Origin: Candidatus Didemnitutus sp.
Lineage (GTDB): Bacteria > Verrucomicrobiota > Verrucomicrobiia > Opitutales > Opitutaceae
Length of the DNA stretch: 64,000 nucleotides
NCBI GenBank assembly: GCA_019634575.1
Contig: JAHCAY010000001.1
Span: 1,860,001 to 1,924,000, forward strand
Direction: 5' to 3'
Shown here: piece after piece, positions 1 to 7,736 of the stretch
Numbering within the stretch: the stretch's first letter is position 1
How the letters are laid out: every line of letters starts with the position of its first letter
Notes under the pieces: generated by a model
Databases searched by the model: none
What the model saw: the letters and a program-made list of their open reading frames with translations, nothing else
What the model was told of the DNA's origin: nothing
Program-made: the position numbers and the translations under genes

Positions 1-2172
1 GGCATCGATTCCTTCGACGCGCTCGCGCCGCTCGTGCCGGGCCTCTTCGTCTCCACCCAATCGCCGTCGTATCCCAGCCTCAACGTCCGCGGCGTCGGCA
101 CCGACTCGAACGACCCGCGCCAGGAGCCGCGCGTCTCCGTCTTCCTCGACGGCGTCGCCATCGGTCGCACCGCCGGCGCCTCGGTGGCGCTCTTCGACCT
201 CGCGCAAGTCGAGGTGCTGAAAGGCCCCCAAGGCACGCTCTTCGGCCGCCACGCCGGCTCCGGCGCGCTCTCGCTCGTCACCGCGCGCCCCGCCGCGACC
301 GACTCCGCGCGCCTCGCGCTCGGCGGCGGCGACGCCGGCCAGCGCCGCGCCACCGGTTTCGTCAACACCGCCTCGCCCGACGCGCGCCTGAGCGCGCGCG
401 TGGCCTTCCTTTTCGATCGCGCCGATGGCGCCACGCCCAACCTCGCCGGCGGTCCCGCGCTCGGCGGCCGCGACACCGTCGCGTTGCGCCCATCGCTGCG
501 CCGGCAACCGCAGCCCGACACCACCATCGATCTCATCCTCGGCTACGAACGCGACACGGCGAGCGGCACCGCGTTCAAGAGCGGCGTCATCCCCACCTCG
601 CGCGGCGACACCGATCCGTTCACCGCCGCCGAACTCAATCGCGGCGCCGCGCTCGGCGGCACGCGCGAGCTCCACAGCGCCACGCTCTCGCTCTCGCACC
701 GCCTCGCGCCGCGCTGGACGCTCGTCTCGCTCACCTCCGCGCGGCGCTTCACGGCGCACGACGAGAGCGACATCGACGGCTCGCGCCTCTTCCTCCTCGA
801 AGCCGGCGACCACCAAACCGGCCGCGAACTCAGTCAGGAACTCCGTCTCAACTTCGACGACGACCAGCGCCTCGCCGGCTTCCTCGGCCTGAGCGCCACG
901 CGCGAACGCGCCGCCGAGACGGTCGATCTCGCCACCGACGAGCGCCAGCTCTGGCCGTTCCTCGCGGGCAATTTCCGCAGCGGCCTCCTCGCCGCTGGCG
1001 TGCCCGCCACACTCGTCGACGCCGCCGTGCCGCCGCTGCATCCGTTCCTCCCGCAGACGAATCTTCCCGCCGGCTTCGCCGCGCTCGCGTTCGTGCCGCC
1101 GCTCGCGCCGCTCGCCACACTCGCCGGTGCGCCGCTGCGCCCACTCGCGGCCGACCGTTACCGTAACGACGCCGCGTTCGACGCCGTCGATTTTTTCGCC
1201 GACGGCACCTGGCGCGCGACCGAACGCCTCGAACTCACCGCCGGCCTCCGCCTCACGCTCGAGCACCAGACCACCGGCTACGAAGCGCCCGCCGACGCCG
1301 TGCCTTCGACACTCGGCTTCCTCCTCGGCGCCACGCCGAATTTCGCCATCGCACCCACCGCCGGCCGCCTCACCGACTCCGCGCGCTCCACCGGCTGGGT
1401 CGGCCGCCTCGCCGCCCGCTACCTCGCCACACCGCGCGCCAGTCTCTACGCCACGCTCTCGCGCGGCCGCCGTCCGCCCGCGCTCATCATCACGTCCACC
1501 GATCGCACTCGCGCGCGCGAGGAATCGATCGTCAACGCCGAGCTCGGCGCCAAGGGCCAGTCGGCGGACGCGCGCTACCGCTGGTCGCTCGCCGCGTTCG
1601 CGTATCGCTACCGCCATTTCCAGACCTCCGTGCAAGACCCCGCGAACCTCGCACGCTTCGTCACGCTCGACGCCGGCAGCGCCACCGGCCGCGGCGCCGA
1701 AGCCTCCCTCACCGCGCAACTGAACGGCGCGTGCGCGCTCTTCGCCACCTACGGCTACACCGACGCCACCTTCGACGACCGCGCCGACAACGGCATCGCG
1801 CAACAATTCGCCGGCTCCACCTTCCGCCTCACCTCGCGGCACACCGCCGCGCTCGGCGCAAGCTGGACCGCGCCGTTCGCGCGCGGGCGATTCACCTTCG
1901 CGCCGCGCCTCGAGTATCGCTCGGCGCATTTCTTCGACGACGACAACACGCGCTCCGGCGGCACGCTCCGCCAACCCGGCGGCGCGCTGCTCCACGCCCG
2001 CGCAAGCTGGACCTCCGCTGATCGGCGCTGGGAAATCACCGGCTCCGTCCGCAACGCCCTCGACCGCGCCACCCGGATCGACGCCGGCAACACCGGCGCG
2101 AGCTTCGGCATCCCGACCTTCGTGCGCGGCGAGCCGCGCCGCCTCGCGTTCGAAGTCACCCGCACTTGGTGA
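1..2172 (+). CDS. TonB-dependent receptor, 5' end outside window
   Basis: This is an outer-membrane receptor barrel that would import a substrate using TonB energy. The frame is open from base 1, so the true start, signal peptide and TonB box lie upstream; the GTG at 34 is only an internal codon. The visible N-terminus is the plug domain, with the family signatures LNVRG, FLDGV and VEVLKGPQGTLFGR, followed by a long beta-rich barrel. The C-terminal part has NALDRATR and ends in an aromatic residue (Trp), as outer-membrane barrels do. The substrate cannot be told. Sequence style resembles the large receptor family linked to organic substrates rather than the copper and siderophore types at 28175 and 30918. 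Confidence 0.93.
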   Translation, partial: GIDSFDALAPLVPGLFVSTQSPSYPSLNVRGVGTDSNDPRQEPRVSVFLDGVAIGRTAGASVALFDLAQVEVLKGPQGTLFGRHAGSGALSLVTARPAATDSARLALGGGDAGQRRATGFVNTASPDARLSARVAFLFDRADGATPNLAGGPALGGRDTVALRPSLRRQPQPDTTIDLILGYERDTASGTAFKSGVIPTSRGDTDPFTAAELNRGAALGGTRELHSATLSLSHRLAPRWTLVSLTSARRFTAHDESDIDGSRLFLLEAGDHQTGRELSQELRLNFDDDQRLAGFLGLSATRERAAETVDLATDERQLWPFLAGNFRSGLLAAGVPATLVDAAVPPLHPFLPQTNLPAGFAALAFVPPLAPLATLAGAPLRPLAADRYRNDAAFDAVDFFADGTWRATERLELTAGLRLTLEHQTTGYEAPADAVPSTLGFLLGATPNFAIAPTAGRLTDSARSTGWVGRLAARYLATPRASLYATLSRGRRPPALIITSTDRTRAREESIVNAELGAKGQSADARYRWSLAAFAYRYRHFQTSVQDPANLARFVTLDAGSATGRGAEASLTAQLNGACALFATYGYTDATFDDRADNGIAQQFAGSTFRLTSRHTAALGASWTAPFARGRFTFAPRLEYRSAHFFDDDNTRSGGTLRQPGGALLHARASWTSADRRWEITGSVRNALDRATRIDAGNTGASFGIPTFVRGEPRRLAFEVTRTW

Positions 2173-2190
2173 GCGCACCCGTCGCGCAGC

Positions 2191-2213
2191 GCAGACGAGA
2201 CGCCTGCGCTGCC
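2191..2213 (+). repeat. short hairpin repeat
   Basis: The stretch contains the hairpin GCAGACG-AGA-CGCCTGC with one mismatch, just downstream of the receptor gene. The same AGGCGAGACGCCTGC word recurs at 7529-7545, so this looks like a dispersed repeat rather than a terminator; there is no T run. Confidence 0.45.
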
Positions 2214-2353
2214 TCCATTCCGCGCGAACGACGGACTACACAGAGGTCGTCCCTCCACGGGAATTTCTGGAGGAACCGGCTCCGTCCGGTCCGCGAACGT
2301 TTCTACTCGCATAGCATTCGGCGCGAGCTGGACCGAATCCACGCGCCCGCTCC

Positions 2354-2381
2354 TTCAACTTAAGCTTCCCACTTCAACTGG
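2354..2381 (+). repeat. TTCAACTT-type tract, copy A
   Basis: A G-poor tract built from the words TTCAACT, CTTAAGCTT and ACTTCAACTGG lies in front of the element at 2395-2434. Closely similar tracts sit at 6824-6853, 7593-7622, 9915-9940 and 10445-10474. Copies A to C precede promoters; the last two precede terminator hairpins. Confidence 0.6.
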
Positions 2382-2394
2382 TTCCCCGGGGCTG

Positions 2395-2434
2395 TCGTCA
2401 CTTTCTTCGGGGCCGCGGTCACAGTGACGTTGTT
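2395..2434 (+). promoter_or_regulatory. TCGTCAC-N17-TCAC element, copy A
   Basis: The sequence reads TCGTCAC, 17 bases, TCAC, 6 bases, then GTTGTT, and ends 33 bp before the ATG at 2467. The two TCAC words are exactly 21 bp apart. The identical layout occurs before the next two genes (6884-6923 and 7641-7680). A regulator binding tandem half-sites on one DNA face is an inference. Confidence 0.6.
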
Positions 2435-2466
2435 GCCTCTGGACCGCTGCCTTCCCTGCGAAGGCC

Positions 2467-5400
2467 ATGCTCCTCCCACGCCCCTCGGTCCTCGTCCCGC
2501 TGTCCCTGCTGGTTTCCGTGTTCCTGCTGCCCGCATCGTCACCGGCCCAGACGACGATCACCTACAACACCGGCGATACCGCCACGGGGACGCTCACGAA
2601 CAGCTACCAGATGTATTTCAACGGCAGCGCGTCGGCCGGCACCGCCTCCATCACCAACGATGGCAGCATGGGCTTCTCCAGCTCTTCCACGGCCGCCTCG
2701 GCGGTGATCACGAACAACAACCGGATCGATCTGTTTAACACCGCCACCGCCGGCTCCGCTTCCATCACGAACGCCAGCAACGGCGTCCTGTTTTTCAACG
2801 GATCATCCACCGCCGGTTCCGCCTCCATCCTCAACAACAGCATCTCCCTCGCTTTTTTCGACACCAGCTCCGCCGGCTCGGCTTCGATCACGAACAACGG
2901 CACGCTTCGTTTTGAAGCCGCCTCAACCGGCGGCACGGCGCGAGTGATCAACGACGGCACGCTGGACTTGAGCCGGCTCACTGGGACCGCGACCACCTTC
3001 GGCTCCCTCGCCGGCAGCGGCACGTTTTCCCTCGGCTCGCAGGCGGTGACCGTCGGCAGCACGAACACCTCCACGGTTGTCTCCGGCGTGCTGGCCGATG
3101 GCGGCCTCAACGGCGGCACAGGCTCCTCGCTCATCAAGATCGGCGTCGGCACACTCACCCTCTTCGGCGCCAACACCTACACCGGCGGCACCACTGTCAC
3201 CGCCGGCATCCTCCAGATCGGCAACGGCGGCACCACGGGCTCAATCGTTGGCGACGTGGTCAACAACGCCGAGCTCTCCTTCAAACGCAGTAACGCCAGC
3301 ACCTTCGCCGGCGCCATCTCCGGCTCCGGTCTCGTTTCTATATACGGCACCGGCACCCTCACACTCAGCGGCGACAACACTTACACCGGCGGGACCACCG
3401 TCTTCGGCACCGTCCAAATCGGCAACGGCGGCACCTCCGGCAGTATCACCGGCAATGTCTCCGACTTCGGCACCCTTGCTTTTAACCGCTCCGACGCCGT
3501 CACCTTCGCCGGCGCCGTCTCCGGCTATGGCAGTCTCGCCCAATCCGGCACCGGCACCCTCACGCTCACGGGCGCCAACACCTACACCGGCGGGACCTAT
3601 CTCAACGCCGGCACGCTCGCCCTCGGTTCGGCCGGAGCCCTCGGCACTTCCGGCACCCTCTCCTTCAACGGCGGCACGCTGCAATATTCCGCCGCCAACA
3701 CCACCGACTACTCGTCCCGCTTCAGCACGAGCAGCAACCAGACCTACGCCATCGATACCAACGGCCAATCCGTCACCTTCGCCTCCGCCCTCACCGACAG
3801 CCGCAACTCCCTCACCAAGTCCGGCACGGGCACACTCACCCTCTCCACCGCCAACACCTACGGCGGCGCCACCACCGTCAACGCCGGCACTCTCGCGCTG
3901 GCCCACTCGCTCGCGCTGCAATTCAGCACCCTCAACGTCACCGGCGGCGCCCTCGACTTCGGCAGTCTCACCTCCGCCAATCTCGGCGGCATCACCGGTT
4001 CGTCGTCCCTCGCGTTGACCAATGCTTCGTCCGCGCCCGTCGCGCTCACCGTCGGCGCCAACAACGCCAGCACCACCTACTCGGGCGTCCTCTCCGGTGC
4101 GGGCGCGCTCACCAAGATCGGCGTCGGCACACTCACGCTCTCCGGCGCCAACACCCACAGCGGCGGCATGACCATCTCCGCCGGCACGCTGGCCCTCACC
4201 AACCTCGCCTCCTTCGGCCTCAACGGCGTCGGCGGCATCAGCGGCCCGCTCTCCATCGCCGGCGGCGCGACGCTCGACACCACCGCCATCAACGCGATCA
4301 CCGGCAACACCGCGTCGCTCTATGTCTCCTCACTCACCGGCTCCGGTTCCATCGCGATGGGCAACGGCTTCCTCGTCGTCAACCAGTCCACCGACACCAC
4401 CTGGTCCGGCGTCCTCTCCGGCGCCGGCCGCCTCCGCAAACTCGGCAGCGGCACGCTCACGCTCACCAGCGTCAACACCTACGCCGCCGCCACGTTCTTC
4501 AACGAGGGCACGATCCTCTTCAACCAGCTCGGCAATTTTGGTCCCACCGGCCTGCTCCGTTTCCAAGGCGGCACGATCAAGTGGGCCACGGGCAACACCG
4601 CCGACATCTCCTCTCGCGGCGTCTGGATCGAGTCCGGCAACTCCACCTTCGATACCAACGGCAACAACGTCATCCTCGCCAACGCCATCGGCAACGCCCT
4701 CCCCGGCGCCCTCACCAAAGCCGGCGCCGGCACCCTCACCCTCGCCGGCACCAACACCTACACCGGCGGCACCACTGTCACCGGCGGCACCGTCAACTTC
4801 TCCTCGCTCGCCAATTTCGGCACCGGTGCGGTCACGCTCGACGGCGGCGGCCTCCAATGGGCCACCGGCTCCACGGCCGACATCTCGTCTCGCCTCACCG
4901 CCCTCGGCTCCGGCGGCGCCACGTTCGACACCAACGGCAACAACGTCACCTTCGCCTCCGCGCTCTCCGGCACCGGCGCCCTCACCAAGACGGGCTCGGG
5001 CACGCTCACCCTCTCCGGCGCCAACACCACCACGGGCAACATCGCCCTCGCCGCCGGCACCCTCGCCCTCGGCAGCGCCGACGCCCTCGGCAGCAGCGGC
5101 ACGATCTCCTTCAACGGCGGCACGCTCCAGTTCACCGCCACTGGCACCACCGACTACTCCGCGCGTTTCAGCCACGCCGCCGCCCAAGCCTACAAGATCG
5201 ATACCAACGGCCAGAACATCACCTTCGCCTCCGCCCTCGCCAGCTCCGGCGGCACCCTCACCAAGTCCGGCACCGGCACGCTCACCCTCACCGCCGCCAA
5301 CACCTACACCGGCGCCACCACCGTCAGTGCCGGCACGTTGGCCCTCACCGGCTCCGGCAGCCTGAGCGGATCGGTGCTGATCGGCGCCGCCGGCACGCTG

Positions 5401-6720
5401 TCATTCCAGGACAGCACCACCGCGCCCACCAGCGCCATCGCCAACAGCGGCGCCCTCTCCTTCAACACCCAGTCCTCGGCGGGAGCCGCCACGCTCACGA
5501 ATAATTTCGGCGGCAACGTCACCTTCTCCGACTCCTCCACCGCCGCATCGGCGCACATCACGAACAACGGCACCATAAATTTCACCACGAACGCCACCGC
5601 TGGCTCGGCCAACCTCACCAACAACAATTCCCTCAATTTCTCCGGCAACGCGACCGCGGCCGCCGCGAGCATCACCAGCAACAACTACCTCTCGTTCTCC
5701 GACTCCGCCTCCGCCGGTTCGGCGCACATCGCGAACGACAGCACCCTCGAATTCTTCACCAACGCCACCGCCGGCGCGTCCACCCTCACGAACGATTTCG
5801 GCACCGTCGCATTCTACGACAATTCGTCGGCCGGCTCGGCCAACCTCACGAACAATTACGGCATCCTCACCTTCTCAGGCAGTTCCACCGGCGGCGCAGC
5901 GACCGTGACCAACCACGGCACCCTGGATCTCACCAGCTTGAGCGTGCCCACGTTCACGCTGGGGTCGATTGCCGGCAGCGGCACGGTCTATCTCGGCGCG
6001 ACCTCCCTGACCGTCGGCAGCACCCATGCCAGCACCACCGTCTCCGGGCAGCTCATCGACTGGGGCTCAGGCGGCTCACTCACCAAAGTCGGCACCGGCT
6101 CCCTCACCCTCACCGCCGCCAACGACTACACCGGCGGCACCACGATCTCCGCCGGCACGCTCCTCGCCAACAACACCACCGGCTCCGCCACCGGCAGCGG
6201 CGCGGTGACCGTCGCCACCGGCGCCACGCTCGGCGGCAGCGGCTTTATCGGCGGCACCACCACCATCGCCAACGGCGGCATCCTCGCGCCCGGCAACTCG
6301 CCCGGCACGCTCACGTTCACCAACGGCCTCACGCTGAACGACGGCGCCGTGCTCGATTTCGAACTCGGCACCACGAGCGATCTGATCCGCGTCACCGGCG
6401 GCACGCTCACCGGCCCCGCCTCCGCCGGCGGCGTCACGCTGAACCTGAGCGACGCCGGCGGCTTCACCGCTGCCACCTACACGCTCTTCGATTTCACCGG
6501 CGCAACCACGAGCAGCTTCGATCTCTCCGACTTCACTTTCGGCACCACTCCCGCCGGCTACACCTACGCGCTGGCCTTCAACGGCAGCGCGCTCGAACTC
6601 ACCGCGGCCGCCTCGCCCGTCCCCGAGCCCTCCACCTACGCCGCCGCCCTGGCCGCCGTAGCTCTCCTCGCGACCGCCCTCCATCGCCGCAGACGATTCA
6701 CTGCCGCCACGCGGAACTAA
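2467..6720 (+). CDS. Large autotransporter-repeat PEP-CTERM surface protein
   Basis: This 1417-residue protein starts with a clear signal peptide ending near SSPAQ (residues 1-28) and ends with a PEP-CTERM sorting signal: VPEPSTYAAAL, a hydrophobic stretch and an Arg-rich tail. Such tails are cut by exosortase-type enzymes, and the protein is then exported or attached at the surface. The core holds about ten autotransporter-associated beta-strand repeats with the pattern GTGTLTLSGANTYTGGTT. They are flanked on both sides by a second repeat type, xSTAGSASITNNGTLxF, of 20-25 residues (about residues 45-165 and 980-1135). A role in adhesion or matrix formation is inferred from the family. No exosortase gene is in the window. 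Confidence 0.93.
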   Translation: MLLPRPSVLVPLSLLVSVFLLPASSPAQTTITYNTGDTATGTLTNSYQMYFNGSASAGTASITNDGSMGFSSSSTAASAVITNNNRIDLFNTATAGSASITNASNGVLFFNGSSTAGSASILNNSISLAFFDTSSAGSASITNNGTLRFEAASTGGTARVINDGTLDLSRLTGTATTFGSLAGSGTFSLGSQAVTVGSTNTSTVVSGVLADGGLNGGTGSSLIKIGVGTLTLFGANTYTGGTTVTAGILQIGNGGTTGSIVGDVVNNAELSFKRSNASTFAGAISGSGLVSIYGTGTLTLSGDNTYTGGTTVFGTVQIGNGGTSGSITGNVSDFGTLAFNRSDAVTFAGAVSGYGSLAQSGTGTLTLTGANTYTGGTYLNAGTLALGSAGALGTSGTLSFNGGTLQYSAANTTDYSSRFSTSSNQTYAIDTNGQSVTFASALTDSRNSLTKSGTGTLTLSTANTYGGATTVNAGTLALAHSLALQFSTLNVTGGALDFGSLTSANLGGITGSSSLALTNASSAPVALTVGANNASTTYSGVLSGAGALTKIGVGTLTLSGANTHSGGMTISAGTLALTNLASFGLNGVGGISGPLSIAGGATLDTTAINAITGNTASLYVSSLTGSGSIAMGNGFLVVNQSTDTTWSGVLSGAGRLRKLGSGTLTLTSVNTYAAATFFNEGTILFNQLGNFGPTGLLRFQGGTIKWATGNTADISSRGVWIESGNSTFDTNGNNVILANAIGNALPGALTKAGAGTLTLAGTNTYTGGTTVTGGTVNFSSLANFGTGAVTLDGGGLQWATGSTADISSRLTALGSGGATFDTNGNNVTFASALSGTGALTKTGSGTLTLSGANTTTGNIALAAGTLALGSADALGSSGTISFNGGTLQFTATGTTDYSARFSHAAAQAYKIDTNGQNITFASALASSGGTLTKSGTGTLTLTAANTYTGATTVSAGTLALTGSGSLSGSVLIGAAGTLSFQDSTTAPTSAIANSGALSFNTQSSAGAATLTNNFGGNVTFSDSSTAASAHITNNGTINFTTNATAGSANLTNNNSLNFSGNATAAAASITSNNYLSFSDSASAGSAHIANDSTLEFFTNATAGASTLTNDFGTVAFYDNSSAGSANLTNNYGILTFSGSSTGGAATVTNHGTLDLTSLSVPTFTLGSIAGSGTVYLGATSLTVGSTHASTTVSGQLIDWGSGGSLTKVGTGSLTLTAANDYTGGTTISAGTLLANNTTGSATGSGAVTVATGATLGGSGFIGGTTTIANGGILAPGNSPGTLTFTNGLTLNDGAVLDFELGTTSDLIRVTGGTLTGPASAGGVTLNLSDAGGFTAATYTLFDFTGATTSSFDLSDFTFGTTPAGYTYALAFNGSALELTAAASPVPEPSTYAAALAAVALLATALHRRRRFTAATRN

Positions 6721-6750
6721 GCGTAGGTGGCTCGCCGGACTCGCCGCCCT
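6621..6750 (+). repeat. Duplicated 3' end, copy 1
   Basis: About 130 bp covering the PEP-CTERM codons, the stop codon and some 30 bp of downstream DNA are nearly identical to 9743-9872 at the end of the next PEP-CTERM gene. I see only isolated substitutions between the two. This points to recent duplication or gene conversion. Confidence 0.85.
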
Positions 6751-6782
6751 CGCCGCCTGGCGCCGCCGCTTCCGAGCATAAC

Positions 6783-6805
6783 GTAGCGCAGGCATCCTGC
6801 CTGCC
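6783..6805 (+). repeat. GTAG-headed REP-like hairpin
   Basis: A GTAG head is followed by a short stem GCAGGCA-TCC-TGCCTGC. A second copy with one arm change is at 7499-7521. The head plus palindrome layout matches REP elements that RAYT (Y1-type) transposases mobilise in other bacteria. Confidence 0.65.
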
Positions 6806-6823
6806 TCCGCCCACGCAACGACC

Positions 6824-6853
6824 ACTTGAACTTCAACCCTCAACTTCAACTGG
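6824..6853 (+). repeat. TTCAACTT-type tract, copy B
   Basis: A G-poor tract made of ACTTGAACTTCAAC and CTCAACTTCAACTGG, almost the same as 7593-7622. It is followed by a GGCGCG/CGCGCC hairpin and then by promoter element copy B. Confidence 0.7.
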
Positions 6854-6883
6854 CGCGCCGCGCAGCGACGCGCCATCCGGCAC

Positions 6884-6923
6884 TCGTCACAAAGTTGGCC
6901 GCACCGATCACCAAAGCATTGCG
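6884..6923 (+). promoter_or_regulatory. TCGTCAC-N17-TCAC element, copy B
   Basis: The layout is TCGTCAC, 17 bases, TCAC, 6 bases, ATTGCG, ending 31 bp before the ATG of the receiver protein at 6954. The spacing is identical to copies A and C, while the 17-base spacer differs, which argues that the fixed words are the functional part. Confidence 0.6.
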
Positions 6924-6953
6924 GCCGACGCTCGCCTGGCCTGCATCGCCGCC

Positions 6954-7415
6954 ATGTCGCCCTCGCTCACTCTCGATCCCGCGTCCGACCGCCTGCGCAT
7001 CCTCTACGTCGAAGATCTGCCGGAGTTGCGACGCATCGTGGCGCGCATCCTCGAGCTGGACGAGCACACCGTCATCACCGCTCCCAACGGCGCCGACGCG
7101 CACCACCTGCTCGCCGCCGCCCCGGATGCCTTCGACCTCGTCATCACCGACCACTGCATGCCGGTGATGAACGGCCTCGATCTCGTCGCCTGCCTGCGCG
7201 CGCTGCGCTTCCGCGGCAAGGTGGTTGTGCTCAGTTGCGTCAGCGACCCCGAGGTCCGCGCCGCGTATCGCGGCTTCCACGTCGATGCGCTGCTCGACAA
7301 GCCCGTCACCGCGGACGAGCTGCGGGCCACGCTGCACCGCCTGTTCGCTCCCGTCGAAGTCGATCTGTTCCGCGTCCCTCTTCCGCGTGCACACACCTCC
7401 TCTCCTTTCAACTGA
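6954..7415 (+). CDS. Stand-alone response-regulator receiver protein
   Basis: This 153-residue protein is a single CheY-like receiver domain with no output domain. The acidic pocket is Glu20-Asp21 (YVEDLPE), the phosphorylation site is Asp66 (VITDHCMP), and Ser94 and Lys116 (LLDKPV) occupy the switch positions. About 30 residues follow the domain with no recognisable fold. No histidine kinase is adjacent; the nearest is at 12062-13474. Its place between two PEP-CTERM genes, under the same upstream element, suggests that it signals in the same process, but as a receiver-only protein it would act by protein contact rather than by binding DNA. Confidence 0.9.
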   Translation: MSPSLTLDPASDRLRILYVEDLPELRRIVARILELDEHTVITAPNGADAHHLLAAAPDAFDLVITDHCMPVMNGLDLVACLRALRFRGKVVVLSCVSDPEVRAAYRGFHVDALLDKPVTADELRATLHRLFAPVEVDLFRVPLPRAHTSSPFN

Positions 7416-7498
7416 GCCGCGATTCAACCGGAGCGTTCACCCACTCACGCACCGGCGCACAAGACGTGCAGGCCGGTGCCGCGAACGTCTCCGCTGAC

Positions 7499-7545
7499 GT
7501 AGCGCAGCCATCCTGCCTGCCCAACCCAGCAGGCGAGACGCCTGC
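7499..7545 (+). repeat. Tandem REP-like hairpins
   Basis: A GTAG-headed hairpin (7499-7521), nearly the same as 6783-6805, is followed by a second stem GCAGGCG-AGA-CGCCTGC (7529-7545). The pair lies between the receiver gene and the next PEP-CTERM gene. Confidence 0.65.
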
Positions 7546-7592
7546 GCGACGCCACCCCGCCGCGCACGGCGCGAGCCGCCCGCGCGGCGACA

Positions 7593-7622
7593 ACTTGAAC
7601 TTCAACCTTCAACTTCAACTGG
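7593..7622 (+). repeat. TTCAACTT-type tract, copy C
   Basis: A G-poor tract ACTTGAACTTCAAC then CTTCAACTTCAACTGG, differing from copy B at one base. It lies 19 bp before promoter element copy C. Confidence 0.7.
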
Positions 7623-7640
7623 CGCGGCGCACCCGAGCAG

Positions 7641-7680
7641 TCGTCACATTTATCAGGGCAGCCGTCACCAACGCATTGTT
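7641..7680 (+). promoter_or_regulatory. TCGTCAC-N17-TCAC element, copy C
   Basis: TCGTCAC, 17 bases, TCAC, 6 bases, ATTGTT, ending 57 bp before the ATG at 7737. The last part, TCACCAACGCATTG, differs from copy B at one base (A for C) over 14 positions. Confidence 0.6.
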
Positions 7681-7736
7681 TCTCCGCTGGCCCGCCGTAG
7701 GTCCGAGCGCGCACTCCCGCGCCACCTCCCGCCGCC

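Noticed and set aside
2395..2434. Sigma-54 (-24/-12) promoter reading of the TCAC elements
   Set aside because: The invariant GG and GC dinucleotides at the right spacing are absent: TCAC to TTG is 7 bases and no GG precedes it in copies B and C.
3241..5187. Long minus-strand frames opposite the autotransporter-repeat gene
   Set aside because: They are Gly/Ala/Arg/Glu-rich low-complexity mirror frames of a repetitive GC-rich gene, with no start signal or family resemblance.
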